Part shown: one piece after another, positions 25,097 to 34,590 of the stretch | How the letters are laid out: every line of letters begins with the position of its first letter | Numbering within the stretch: the stretch's first letter is position 1 | Assembly: GCA_965278985.1 (NCBI GenBank) | Contig: OZ257131.1 | Coordinates: forward strand, 806,001 to 870,000 | Reading direction: 5' to 3' | Origin: CAISIP01 sp965278985 | GTDB taxonomy: Bacteria; Pseudomonadota; Gammaproteobacteria; Burkholderiales; Burkholderiaceae_C | Length of the DNA: 64,000 nt | The notes under the pieces: generated by a model | What the model was told of the DNA's origin: nothing | The model's input: the letters and a program-made list of their open reading frames with translations, nothing else | Database searches by the model: none | Position numbers and translations under genes: made by a program

Positions 25097-26266
25097 TTAG
25101 TAGGCGGGTTTGGTGGAGAACCACCCTGGCCTGGCACTGTCGAGATAGGCGCCATGGATGCCATCCACGCGGTAGCGCTCCAGCTTCGCGAAGTCGGGCT
25201 CCACGCCCAGGCCCGGCGCTTCGGACACGTCGAAGCCACCATCGCGCACCACCGGCGGCACCGTGACCACGTCGTCGGACAGGTAGGAGCGCTCGCTGTC
25301 GATGGACACGGTCATGTTCGGGATCGAGGCCGCCAGGTGCACATAGGCCGACTGCGAGAAGCCGAGCTCGCCGCCGCTGTGCAGCGTCACGGGGATGCCG
25401 GCCGCCTCGGCGATGGCGGCTGCCTTGATGGTCTGCCACAGGCCGCCGATTTCGTGCGGGTCCAGCAGGATCACGTCGGCCGCCGAGGCGCGCACGATGT
25501 TGCCCACATCGGCCAGCGTGTAGGCCGATTCGTCCAGCGCGATGGGCACGGGCTGCATGCGCCGCAGTTCGGCGTGGCCTTGGATGTCGTCCAGCTCCAG
25601 TGGTTGCTCCACATACTGCAGGTCGTAGCCGCGCAGGCGCTCCAGCATGCGGCGTGCCGTGCCGGGCGTCCAGGCGCTGTTGACGTCGGCACGCAGGTCG
25701 CGCGAACCGACCGCGCCGCGCACGGCCTCGACGTTGGTGATGTCGGATGCCATGTCCATGCCGATCTTGACCTTGAAGCTCTGGTAGCCCTGCTCCAGGA
25801 AGCGCTGGGCGGCATCGCGGAGTGCGCCGGCATCGGTGCCGAAAAGATAGCCAGAGGCCATCACGTGGCGGCGGAAGGCCCCCCCCCACAGCGCATGCAG
25901 CGGCTGGCCGGTGCTGCGGCCCAAGGCGTCCCACATCGCCATCTCTACTGCGGCCATGGCCATCACCGCGGCGCGCTTGTGGTGGTAGTAGCCGGCACCG
26001 AAGACATGGCGTGTGAAGCGCTCCACGTCGCGTGCGGTGTGCTGCAGCGCGATGGGGAAAATGGTCTTCACCAGCACCGGCTCGATGAACTCCAGCAGGC
26101 AGATGGTTTCGCCATACCCCTTCGAGCCGTCGGCCAGCGTCAGCTCCACGACCACGCGCGTGGCGGCCGGCCGGCGGCCCGAGCCCCAGTGCAGCGCCTC
26201 CTTGAAGGGCATGCCGATGAGCCAGTGGCGGGTGGAGACGATCTGCAGGGGATGGGGTGTGCTCAT
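25097..26266 (-). CDS. Mandelate racemase/enolase-superfamily enzyme, probable sugar-acid dehydratase
   Basis: 389 residues with the N-terminal capping domain and the TIM-barrel. Expected active-site positions are visible: the Lys pair in 'SFKVKIG', metal ligands Asp in 'ADVNSAW', Glu in 'YVEQPLE' and Asp/Glu in 'ALDES', and an Asp-His dyad in 'LLDPHEIGG' and 'VTLHSGG', which points to the mandelate racemase branch rather than the muconate-lactonizing one. That branch contains many sugar-acid dehydratases. It sits 18 bp after the sugar ABC ATPase, supporting a step in sugar-acid catabolism. Exact substrate unknown. Confidence 0.82.
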   Translation of the reverse strand: MSTPHPLQIVSTRHWLIGMPFKEALHWGSGRRPAATRVVVELTLADGSKGYGETICLLEFIEPVLVKTIFPIALQHTARDVERFTRHVFGAGYYHHKRAAVMAMAAVEMAMWDALGRSTGQPLHALWGGAFRRHVMASGYLFGTDAGALRDAAQRFLEQGYQSFKVKIGMDMASDITNVEAVRGAVGSRDLRADVNSAWTPGTARRMLERLRGYDLQYVEQPLELDDIQGHAELRRMQPVPIALDESAYTLADVGNIVRASAADVILLDPHEIGGLWQTIKAAAIAEAAGIPVTLHSGGELGFSQSAYVHLAASIPNMTVSIDSERSYLSDDVVTVPPVVRDGGFDVSEAPGLGVEPDFAKLERYRVDGIHGAYLDSARPGWFSTKPAY

Positions 26267-26284
26267 GGTGGTTCGGTGGGGAGT

Positions 26285-27361
<1,077 letters not shown>

Positions 27362-27374
27362 GTGCTTGTAGTCG

Positions 27375-28184
27375 TTATTCGGGAATCGAAACGGGTTTGC
27401 GGCCCCACCAGCCGCGGATCTTTGGCGAGATGAGGGCCGAGGGCGCCACGCTGGTGAGACCGCCATCGATGGGCAGGTCCACGCCGGAGACGAAGGACGA
27501 TTCGTCGGAGGCGAGGTACACGGCCGCATGCGCCACGTCGTCGGGCACACCGGCGCGGCCCACTGGGTAGGCCTCGGCGTCCAGCCGCAGGTCGGCGGGG
27601 TTGCGGTCGGCCAGCGTGCGGGCGTTGAGGATCAGGCCTGGCGAGAGGGCGTTGCAGCGAATGCCGTGCGGGCCATACTCCACGGCCAGTTGCTTGGTCA
27701 GCGCGTGGATGCCGCCCTTGGCCGCGGTGTAGGCCGCGAGCTTGGGGTTGGCGACGATCTGGTTGATCGAGCACATGTTGACGATGCTGCCGCGCTTCGC
27801 CGCCATCATGTGCGGCAACACGGCGCGGCAGGCGCGGAAGACGGAGGAGAGTGCCGAGTCGATGGAGGAATCCCAGTCCTCGTCGCTGCAGAGGTGGGCG
27901 GAAAATTCGGTGTAGGCGACGGCGTTGTTGACGAGGATGTCGATGCGGCCGTGTTGGGCGGCCACGGCATCGATGGCCTGGCGCAAGGCCTTTTTGTCGG
28001 TGACGTCCACGTTCAAGACGAAGTGGGACTGAAGCTGCTGTTGCAGCGAAGCGCAGCTCTCCGCGTCACGTTCGAATGCGACGACCTTCGCGCCCTGTTC
28101 TGCAAAGCGCAGCGCGATGGCCTCGCCGATGCCGCGGCCCGCTCCGGTGATGATGGCAACCTTGTCCTGGAGTCGATGGCTCAT
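27375..28184 (-). CDS. Short-chain dehydrogenase/reductase (SDR)
   Basis: 269 residues. The Rossmann motif 'TGAGRGIGEA', 'NNA' ('ILVNNAVAY'), catalytic Ser in 'NMCSINQ', and Y-x3-K in 'AAYTAAKGG' are all present, so it is a functional classical SDR. The ending 'GVDLPIDGG' is typical of sugar/polyol dehydrogenases. It overlaps the upstream permease by ATGA, which ties it to sugar import. It is a likely NAD(P)-dependent aldose dehydrogenase producing the lactone for the SMP-30 domain encoded divergently (inference). Confidence 0.88.
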   Translation of the reverse strand: MSHRLQDKVAIITGAGRGIGEAIALRFAEQGAKVVAFERDAESCASLQQQLQSHFVLNVDVTDKKALRQAIDAVAAQHGRIDILVNNAVAYTEFSAHLCSDEDWDSSIDSALSSVFRACRAVLPHMMAAKRGSIVNMCSINQIVANPKLAAYTAAKGGIHALTKQLAVEYGPHGIRCNALSPGLILNARTLADRNPADLRLDAEAYPVGRAGVPDDVAHAAVYLASDESSFVSGVDLPIDGGLTSVAPSALISPKIRGWWGRKPVSIPE

Positions 28185-29020
28185 GATTTGACAGCCCCTG
28201 CGGTGAGGCCCTGGATGAAGAAGCGCTGCAGGAACGCAAAACCGATCACCACGGGCAGCGAGCTGACGATGGACGCGGCCATGGCGCCGCCCCAGTCGCT
28301 CTTGCTCTCGCCGATGTAGTTCAGCAGCAGGCCCGGGCCCACGGTGCGCAGCTCGGGTTTGGTGATGAGGGTGAGCGAGAAAAGCAGGTCGTTCCACGCC
28401 CACATGAAGGAGTACAGGCCCACGGTCACCAAGGCGGGCATGGCCAGCGGCAGCACTATGCGGTGCAGGATGTACAGCTCGCCCGCACCATCCGCACGCG
28501 CCGCCTCGATGATCTCGGTGGGGATGTTGACGAAGTAGCTGTACAGCATGTAGGTGCCGCTGGGCAGCGCCAGGATGATGTAGGCCACGATCAGCCCGGT
28601 GCGGGTGTTGAGCAGGCCGGCCCATTGCAGCAGGGGGTACAGGCTGATCAGCATCATGGCGAAGGGAAACATCTGCGCCGACAGCATCAGGAACATCAGG
28701 GGCTTGCGGCCGCGGTAGCGGAACTTGGCGAAGCTGTAGGCGGCGTAGGTGGCCAGCACCACGGTCAGGATGGCGCCGCCGCCGGCGGTGATGAGGCTGT
28801 TCTGCAGCTGCTGCACCATCTCGCCGCGGCTGAAGAGGTTCAGGTAGTTGATGAATGTCGCGTCCTTGGGCCAGAGCGTGGGGAAACGCACGAAGACTTC
28901 GCTCTCGGGCTTGATGGAGGTGATGGCCATCCACAGCAGCGGGAGGAAAAGGAAGCCGGCGATGAGGGTGAAGGCGGACCAGAAGACGGCCTTCGATTGC
29001 CAGGTGAGTAGTTTCAGCAT
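28181..29020 (-). CDS. Sugar ABC transporter permease (MalG type)
   Basis: 279 residues and six membrane helices, with the EAA coupling loop 'EAARADGAGELYILHRIVLPLAMPALVTVG'. The short N-terminus with one helix before a periplasmic loop fits MalG rather than MalF. It forms the transmembrane pore with the MalF-like permease upstream, from which it is separated by an unusual 598-bp stretch of structured repeats. Confidence 0.93.
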   Translation of the reverse strand: MLKLLTWQSKAVFWSAFTLIAGFLFLPLLWMAITSIKPESEVFVRFPTLWPKDATFINYLNLFSRGEMVQQLQNSLITAGGGAILTVVLATYAAYSFAKFRYRGRKPLMFLMLSAQMFPFAMMLISLYPLLQWAGLLNTRTGLIVAYIILALPSGTYMLYSYFVNIPTEIIEAARADGAGELYILHRIVLPLAMPALVTVGLYSFMWAWNDLLFSLTLITKPELRTVGPGLLLNYIGESKSDWGGAMAASIVSSLPVVIGFAFLQRFFIQGLTAGAVKS

Positions 29021-29061
29021 GCCGTTGTTTTTGTTGTCTTCGCTTCTTGCGGAGTGCTCGT

Positions 29062-29296
29062 GTCGCGGCAGGCCGTGCTGGCCCTGGGCTCATACGTGGA
29101 CGGTCTCCGCTGCGCTCCGACTCCCCTGCGGTGCTCGCCCGAAGGTCGCACCGCAGAACTCACTGCGTTCGCTTCGCTCTCTCCGTTCAGACAGCTGCGG
29201 TGAGTCAGTTCACGAAGTGCGCTGCGCGCACCGACCTTCGGGCTGCGCTCCTCGGCGTCCCCGAAATCGCCCAGGGCCAGCACGGCCTGCCGCGAC
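29062..29296 (+). repeat. Structured palindromic element, copy 1
   Basis: A 235-bp element closed by a perfect 28-bp stem (29062-29089 with 29269-29296). Inside are a 12-bp stem (29137-29148/29232-29243), an 8-bp stem (29149-29156/29195-29202) around a 38-nt loop, and a 6-bp hairpin with a TGC loop (29217-29222/29226-29231). A 37-nt unpaired segment (29101-29137) is identical, in reverse complement, to one in copy 2. It lies between two permease genes of one operon. Open frames crossing it on both strands are by-products of its composition. Confidence 0.85.
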
Positions 29297-29341
29297 GAGG
29301 GGACGTGGTGGGTGTTCGACGCGAATACCAAAGCCACTTCT

Positions 29342-29578
29342 GCAAAGCCGTGCCCGGTTGGGCCGCGGCGCGCCTCTGCGGCGCCGAGGAGCACAGGGCG
29401 CATGGCCGCGCGCGCAGCGCGCTTCCACATATGACTCACCGTGGATGTCTGAACGAAGTGAGCGAAGCGAACGCAGTGAGTTCCACGGTGGGCCATGTGA
29501 CCGAGCACCGCAGGGGAGTCGGAGCGCAGCGGAGACCGCCGAAGTGAAGCGCCGCGGCCCACCCGGGCACGGCTTTGC
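29342..29578 (-). repeat. Structured palindromic element, copy 2 (opposite orientation)
   Basis: A 237-bp element closed by a 30-bp stem with one mismatch (29342-29371 with 29549-29578). Read on the minus strand it repeats the layout of copy 1: stem 2 (29491-29497/29401-29407, extendable to 9 of 11 pairs), stem 3 (29483-29490/29437-29444) around a 38-nt loop that matches copy 1 at about 35 of 38 positions, and a hairpin with a TGC loop (29417-29422/29408-29413). Segment lengths inside stems 2-4 are identical to copy 1, while stem sequences differ in compensating ways. Confidence 0.85.
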
Positions 29579-29618
29579 CGCGAGCAGCAACGAACGAAAC
29601 TAGCAGCACGCACGCCAA

Positions 29619-30539
29619 TCAACCCTCGCGCTTGAACAGAATGCGCAGATAGAAAACGGTAGGTATCGCAATCGTGATGAACCACAACACCCCCACCGCA
29701 CAGGCCGTCCCCATGTCCCAGTTCTGAAACGCCTGCTTGTAAACCTCCACAGACAGCATGGTGGTCGCCTTGATAGGCCCCCCCTGCGTCAGCGCATAGA
29801 TGACATCGAAGGCCTGTAGGTTGCCCATGGCCCCCAGAATGGTCACGATGATCATGGTCGGCGCCAGGTGCGGCAGCACCACATAACGCAGCACGCCGCC
29901 GTTCTCGCAGCCGTCCACGCGCGCAGCGTCCACCTGGTCCTGCGACACGCCCTGCAGGCCGGCGAGGAAGAACGCCATGAACAGCGGCACGGACAACCAG
30001 GCCTTGGTGATGATCACGGCTGCCATCGCGCCGCGTTCCTCGGCCAGCCAGGTGATCGGCTCCTTGATCAGCCCCAGCGTCATCAGCAGTGCATTCAGCA
30101 CCCCGTACTGCCCATTGAAGATCCAGGCCGCGAGGAAGGCCGTCACCGTGGTCGGCAGCACCCAGGGCAACAACGATGCCGCACGAACGAAGGCCCGGCC
30201 CTGGAAGCTCTGGTTCAGCATCAGCGCCCACAGCAGCCCGAGCACGAAGGTCAGCGCCGTGGTGCACACCACGAAGACCAGCGTGTTGGTCCAGATCGTC
30301 AGCATGCCGGGGTCACCCAGCAGCCGCGTGAAGTTTGCCAGCCCCACGAAGGCTGGCTGCTCCATGTCGATGGTGTACTTGTAGAACGACAGCCGCAGCG
30401 ACTGCAGGAACGGGAACAGGATCACCACCACGAAGGCGACCAGCGCCGGCACCAGCAGCAGGAAACCGGTGCGGCGCTCCTGCGCTTTCAGGCTGCGTTC
30501 GGGGGCGACGGAGGAGGCCGGCATCGTGGGCGCGCGCAA
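29619..30539 (-). CDS. Sugar ABC transporter permease (MalF type)
   Basis: 306 residues, six main membrane helices, and the coupling loop 'DAARVDGCENGGVLRYVVLPHLAPTMIIV' with the conserved Asp-Gly. It belongs to the MalF/UgpA group that pairs with the MalG-like permease. It follows the binding-protein gene after 6 bp. The ATG at 30539 is used; another in-frame ATG lies five codons further in. Confidence 0.92.
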   Translation of the reverse strand: MRAPTMPASSVAPERSLKAQERRTGFLLLVPALVAFVVVILFPFLQSLRLSFYKYTIDMEQPAFVGLANFTRLLGDPGMLTIWTNTLVFVVCTTALTFVLGLLWALMLNQSFQGRAFVRAASLLPWVLPTTVTAFLAAWIFNGQYGVLNALLMTLGLIKEPITWLAEERGAMAAVIITKAWLSVPLFMAFFLAGLQGVSQDQVDAARVDGCENGGVLRYVVLPHLAPTMIIVTILGAMGNLQAFDVIYALTQGGPIKATTMLSVEVYKQAFQNWDMGTACAVGVLWFITIAIPTVFYLRILFKREG

Positions 30540-30545
30540 CCAGGG

Positions 30546-31826
30546 TCAGGTCTTTGGCAGCTCGGCCATCTTGGCTTCGAGCCGCTTGCCCATGCTCTCG
30601 ATGGCCGCCTGGCCGGTCTTCTGGCCCAGCAGCGCGCCTTGCACTTCCTCGCCCACGATGGTCGTGAGGTCCGCCGAGTTGGACCACATCGAGATCTCGT
30701 CGCGCTCGGCCGTATTGGCGGCCTTGGTCCAGGACGTCACGTAGGGGTCGCTGGCGAGTTGCGCCAGGGCCGTCTGCGTGACCGGGAACAGGCCCTGGTC
30801 CTTGAAGTAGGCGATCTGGTTTGCGTCGTTGAGCGCCAGGAAGCTCGCCAGCTTGGCCTGCGGCGACTGGGCGTCGATCTTCGCCCCCTGCGGGAACATC
30901 GTCAGCAGGTGGCCCCAGGCGAAGGACTGGGGCTTGTCGCCGGCCTTGAGCACCGGCGTGGCCATGGCCCACACGTTGGCATCGAACTCCGCGCCCTTGC
31001 CCGAGTTGCTGCGCGCGAAGCCGCGGGCCAGCGGGGCGTCCTGGTAATAACCGGTCTGGTTCTGCGCATACATGCGCCGCGCGTCGGGGCGGTCGATGTC
31101 CTTGGCGGCCAGGCCGTCCTTGACCAGGCCGGCCATGAAGTCCAGCGCCTTCACACCGGCCGGGCTGTTGACCAGCACCTTGCCCTTGTCGTCGAAGAGC
31201 TGCCCGCCGAAGGTCCAGAGCCAGACCTGGAAGTCCGGGCTCAGCGAGTTGTTGTTCTTGGTGGTCATCGCGTAGGGCACGGCCTGCGGATTGCTCTTCT
31301 TGATGGCCTTGAGCGATTCCACGAACGCGTCCACGGTGGTGGGCGGCGCGTTCACGCCGGCATCCTTCAGCACCTTGGCGTTCGCCACCATGCCGATGGA
31401 GGCCGCCGTCCACGGCAGGCCCAGCTGCTTGCCGCGGTATTCGCCCAGCTTCAGCGTGCCGGGGTTGATGAGCTTGGCCAGTTGCTCCTTGCCGTAGACC
31501 TCGTTCAGGTCCTGCATCTTTCCCGTGGTGCCGAACTGCGGCAGCCAGCGTTCGGCCAGCTGCACCACGTCCAGCGGCTGGTTGGAGCGCATGCGCAGCA
31601 GGATGTTCTGCTGCATCTGGGCCCAGGGGAAGCCGATCACGTCCAGCTTCACGTCGGCATTGGTCTTGCGGTAGCCCTCCAGCATGCCGGTGAGGATGGA
31701 TTTGCTCGCAGCCTCGTCCTGGGACCAGCCCACGTAGCTGAGGGACTTGGCCTGCGCCCATACGGGCACGGAGCCCATGGCGGTGCTGGCGATGGCGGAA
31801 GCGGTGAACTGTCGGCGCGTGAACAT
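30546..31826 (-). CDS. Sugar ABC transporter substrate-binding protein (family 1)
   Basis: 426 residues. The N-terminus 'MFTRRQFTASAIASTAMGSVPVWAQA' is a twin-arginine-like signal cleaved after about residue 25. The mature protein is a two-lobed extracellular solute-binding protein of the MalE/UgpB class. It is the first gene of the transport operon, directly downstream of an operator site (31846-31862), so expression is probably under the divergent IclR-type regulator. Ligand likely a mono- or oligosaccharide. Confidence 0.92.
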   Translation of the reverse strand: MFTRRQFTASAIASTAMGSVPVWAQAKSLSYVGWSQDEAASKSILTGMLEGYRKTNADVKLDVIGFPWAQMQQNILLRMRSNQPLDVVQLAERWLPQFGTTGKMQDLNEVYGKEQLAKLINPGTLKLGEYRGKQLGLPWTAASIGMVANAKVLKDAGVNAPPTTVDAFVESLKAIKKSNPQAVPYAMTTKNNNSLSPDFQVWLWTFGGQLFDDKGKVLVNSPAGVKALDFMAGLVKDGLAAKDIDRPDARRMYAQNQTGYYQDAPLARGFARSNSGKGAEFDANVWAMATPVLKAGDKPQSFAWGHLLTMFPQGAKIDAQSPQAKLASFLALNDANQIAYFKDQGLFPVTQTALAQLASDPYVTSWTKAANTAERDEISMWSNSADLTTIVGEEVQGALLGQKTGQAAIESMGKRLEAKMAELPKT

Positions 31827-31845
31827 GGCGGTCTCCTCGTTGTGA

Positions 31846-31862
31846 GTTCCGATTGTTGGAAC
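31846..31862. promoter_or_regulatory. GTTCC-N7-GGAAC operator, transport-side copy
   Basis: GTTCC (31846-31850) and GGAAC (31858-31862) are separated by seven bases (gattgtt). An identical-arm site occurs at 31972-31988. It starts 20 bp upstream of the binding-protein ATG. IclR-family proteins bind short inverted repeats of this TTCC/GGAA kind, so this is the probable target of the adjacent regulator. Confidence 0.6.
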
Positions 31863-31971
31863 AAATTAGGTGATGCGGATTGTTGACCGGCTTTTTGTTT
31901 TACCCATTGGTACTTACCCTGCCTGAAAGCGGCGGCATCTGCGGCCAGAATGGCGACCCATGGACATGGCG

Positions 31972-31988
31972 GTTCCTCTGGTTGGAAC
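31972..31988. promoter_or_regulatory. GTTCC-N7-GGAAC operator, regulator-side copy
   Basis: Same arms and same spacing as the site at 31846-31862, here with spacer tctggtt; the last three spacer bases (gtt) and the two bases after GGAAC (aa) are shared. It ends 22 bp before the regulator ATG at 32011. Two matching sites on either side of a divergent intergenic region suggest joint control of both operons and autoregulation. Confidence 0.6.
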
Positions 31989-32010
31989 AATGCCGCTGTA
32001 ACTGCAAGTC

Positions 32011-33765
32011 ATGGAATCACGTCTGCCCCGCACCGAATCCCCCATCCGTGCCCTCGCCGCAACAGAGCCGAAGGCCGTGGTGGAACCCATCGCGGGCGCT
32101 GGTGTGGGGGTGCTGGAAAAGGCCATGAGCCTGCTGAACATCGTGTCGGCGGCGCCCGCCCCCATGACCTTCACCGAGCTGCTACGCGCCGGCAGCCTGC
32201 CCAAGGCCACACTGCACCGCATCCTGGCCACGCTGATGCGCGAGGGCCTGTTGCGCCACGATGCGCGCACCAAGTCCTACCAACTGGGTTTCCGGCTGCT
32301 GGAGCTGGCGCACGAGGTCTGGAGCGATTTCGACCTGCGGCTCGCCGCGCAGGACGAACTGGTGCGGCTGCAGGGCGCCGTGGGTGCGTCGGTGCAACTG
32401 GTGGTGCTGGATGGCGCCAGCGTGGTGGTCATCGCCGCGCAGGATGCCGGGCGCGAATGGCGCAACCGGTCGCAGGTGGGCTTGCGCTGGCCTTTGCACG
32501 CCACGGCGGCGGGCAAGGTGATCGCGGCGTACATGGACAGCGCGCGCCAGGCCGAGCTGCTGGCCAGGACCACGCTGGACACCTTCACGGAGCGCACTGT
32601 CGTGGCGCTGGATGCGCTGCGCAGCGAGCTGGTGCTGAGCCGCGCACGCGGCTATGCGCTGGAGTACCTGGAGCACGAGGAGGGCGTGGTGGCCGTGGCC
32701 GCGCCCATCCTGGACATCGAGGGCCAGCCCATCGGTGCGGTGTGCGTCAGCGGATCGTCCGCGCAGCTGGGCCTGGACCGGTTGCACGGTCTGTCTTCGG
32801 CGCTCATCGGCGCCGCGCGCACCATCTCGCACAACGCGGGCGGCCAGGTCATGTCCATCCAGCCCAAGGCCCAGCCCGCGCAGGACCCGGCCTTCGAGGT
32901 GCTGTGCGTGGCACAGACGCGCTCCCTGCTGGGCGAGGGGCCCACCTGGTCGCCGCGCGATGGTGCGCTGTATTGGGTGGACATCCTCACGCCTTCGGTG
33001 CACTGCTACAACACCCTCACGGGCGTGGACCAGGAGGTCAAGCTGGGCGCGATGGTCAGCGTCGCCATCCCCAAGGCCACCGGCGGCCTGCTCGTGGCCA
33101 CGCCGTCGGGCCTGATGACGCTGGATGTCGCTACCAAGAACCTCACCACGCTGTGCCACCCCGAGGCCGAACGCCCCGGTAACCGCTACAACGACGGCAA
33201 GTGCGACCGCATGGGCCGCCTGTGGATCGGCACGCTGGACATGGGCACGGCCGCCAACCGCGGCAGCCTGTTCCGCGTGGAGGCCGATGGCAGCTGGAAG
33301 AAGATGGACACCGGCTTCACGGTGGCCAACGGCCTCGGCTGGAGCCCCGACAACACGCGCATGTACTTCACCGACTCGCCGCGGCGCACGATCTACGTCT
33401 ATGACTTCGACCTGCTGGCGGGCACCATCAGCAACCGCCGCCCCTTCATCACGCTGGACGCCAGCGACGGCACGCCGGACGGCTTGACCGTGGACGAAGA
33501 TGGTTGCCTGTGGGTGGCGGTGTGGGATGCCTGGCGCGTCTCGCGCTATTCACCCGACGGTCGGGAGATGCTGCGCATCCCCATGCCCGTGCCCCGGCCC
33601 ACCAGCTGCTGCTTCGGCGGGCCCAGCCTGGACACGCTGTACGTGACCAGTGCTGCAGTGCGGCTCAACGAGCAGGCGCTGGCGGCGGCGCCTCTGTCGG
33701 GTGCGTTGTTCGCGGTGCGGATTCCGGGGGTGCGCGGGTTGCCGGAGACGACGTTTGCGGGGTGA
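32011..33765 (+). CDS. IclR-type regulator fused to SMP-30/gluconolactonase
   Basis: 584 residues in one uninterrupted frame. Residues ~30-95 are an IclR winged helix ('GSLPKATLHRILATLMREGLL'); ~100-275 are the IclR effector domain ('PLHATAAGKVIAAYM', 'EEGVVAVAAPILDIEGQPIGAVCVSG'). After a Gln/Pro/Ala linker (~280-292) comes a complete SMP-30 six-blade lactonase with metal and catalytic residues E309, N394, N440 and D490. It is divergent from the sugar ABC operon with its SDR. It may therefore bind or hydrolyse the sugar lactone formed by that enzyme while controlling the operon. Confidence 0.9.
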   Translation: MESRLPRTESPIRALAATEPKAVVEPIAGAGVGVLEKAMSLLNIVSAAPAPMTFTELLRAGSLPKATLHRILATLMREGLLRHDARTKSYQLGFRLLELAHEVWSDFDLRLAAQDELVRLQGAVGASVQLVVLDGASVVVIAAQDAGREWRNRSQVGLRWPLHATAAGKVIAAYMDSARQAELLARTTLDTFTERTVVALDALRSELVLSRARGYALEYLEHEEGVVAVAAPILDIEGQPIGAVCVSGSSAQLGLDRLHGLSSALIGAARTISHNAGGQVMSIQPKAQPAQDPAFEVLCVAQTRSLLGEGPTWSPRDGALYWVDILTPSVHCYNTLTGVDQEVKLGAMVSVAIPKATGGLLVATPSGLMTLDVATKNLTTLCHPEAERPGNRYNDGKCDRMGRLWIGTLDMGTAANRGSLFRVEADGSWKKMDTGFTVANGLGWSPDNTRMYFTDSPRRTIYVYDFDLLAGTISNRRPFITLDASDGTPDGLTVDEDGCLWVAVWDAWRVSRYSPDGREMLRIPMPVPRPTSCCFGGPSLDTLYVTSAAVRLNEQALAAAPLSGALFAVRIPGVRGLPETTFAG

Positions 33766-33804
33766 TACGGCAGGTCGCCGAGCAGGCCCGCGAGGCCCGC
33801 TCGG

Positions 33805-34542
33805 TCAGCGCCCTGTATACACCGGCTTCCTCTTCTCCTTGAACGCCGCCATCCCCTCGAGCGTATCCGCGCTCTCGCGCACCGCGTTGAGCTGGCGGAT
33901 GGTTTCCGACATGATGTCCGACGGCCCCTTCGGCATGACATGCTGGTTCACGAAACGCTTGAGCGTGGCCAGCACCAGCGGTGCGGAATTCGCCAGTTCC
34001 TCGGCTTGCTGCAGCGCCACCTCGACCTGCTTGCCCACCGGTGTGAGCTCGCTGGCGAGGCCGATGTCATAGGCGCGCCGGCCATTCATGGTGCGGCCCA
34101 GCAGCATGATGTCCATCGCCGCCTTGTGCGGGATGCGCCCGGCCAGCGCGGCGATCATGCCGCCCGTGAAGCCCAGGCGCGCTTCGGGGTACGAGAACTT
34201 GCTGTTGTCGGCGGCCACCAGCAGGTCGCACATCATGGTCATCACCAGTGCGCCGCCCACGACCCAGCCGGCGGTGGCCGCGATGATGGGCTTTTCGGTG
34301 GTGATGCCGGCGCCGGGGATGCAGCGCCACAGTTCGGGCAGGTTGCTTACATCCGCGCCAGACGAGAAGGCGTCGTTGCCCTGGCCCGTGACCACGGCCA
34401 CGCGCTGGTCGGAGGCGTCGAACTCGGCGAAGGCGGCCTGCAGCTCCAGCGCCGTGTCCTTGCAGATGGCGTTCTTGCGCTGGGGGCGGTCGATGGTGAA
34501 CAGGCTGACCTTGCCATGCTGTTCGATGCGGATCTGGGACAT
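33805..34542 (-). CDS. Enoyl-CoA hydratase/isomerase family protein
   Basis: 245 residues from the ATG at 34542, which has a strong ribosome-binding site; an upstream in-frame ATG (34575) looks spurious. Crotonase-fold oxyanion-hole segments 'FSSGADVSNL' (59-68) and 'AGWVVGGALV' (91-100) are intact, and 'YPEARLGF' carries the usual Glu (E120). It is the last gene of a four-gene run with a CoA-transferase and a thiol dioxygenase, so it probably acts on an acyl-CoA made there. Confidence 0.87.
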   Translation of the reverse strand: MSQIRIEQHGKVSLFTIDRPQRKNAICKDTALELQAAFAEFDASDQRVAVVTGQGNDAFSSGADVSNLPELWRCIPGAGITTEKPIIAATAGWVVGGALVMTMMCDLLVAADNSKFSYPEARLGFTGGMIAALAGRIPHKAAMDIMLLGRTMNGRRAYDIGLASELTPVGKQVEVALQQAEELANSAPLVLATLKRFVNQHVMPKGPSDIMSETIRQLNAVRESADTLEGMAAFKEKRKPVYTGR

Positions 34543-34590
34543 GGGTCTCCTCGGGTCGTTGTGCAGGTGGGGCACCTGCGGGTGCGGATG

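Noticed and set aside
29014..30267. Long minus-strand frame and several plus-strand frames across the permease gap
   Set aside because: They translate the structured repeats and an out-of-frame part of the MalF-like gene; no protein domain is seen.
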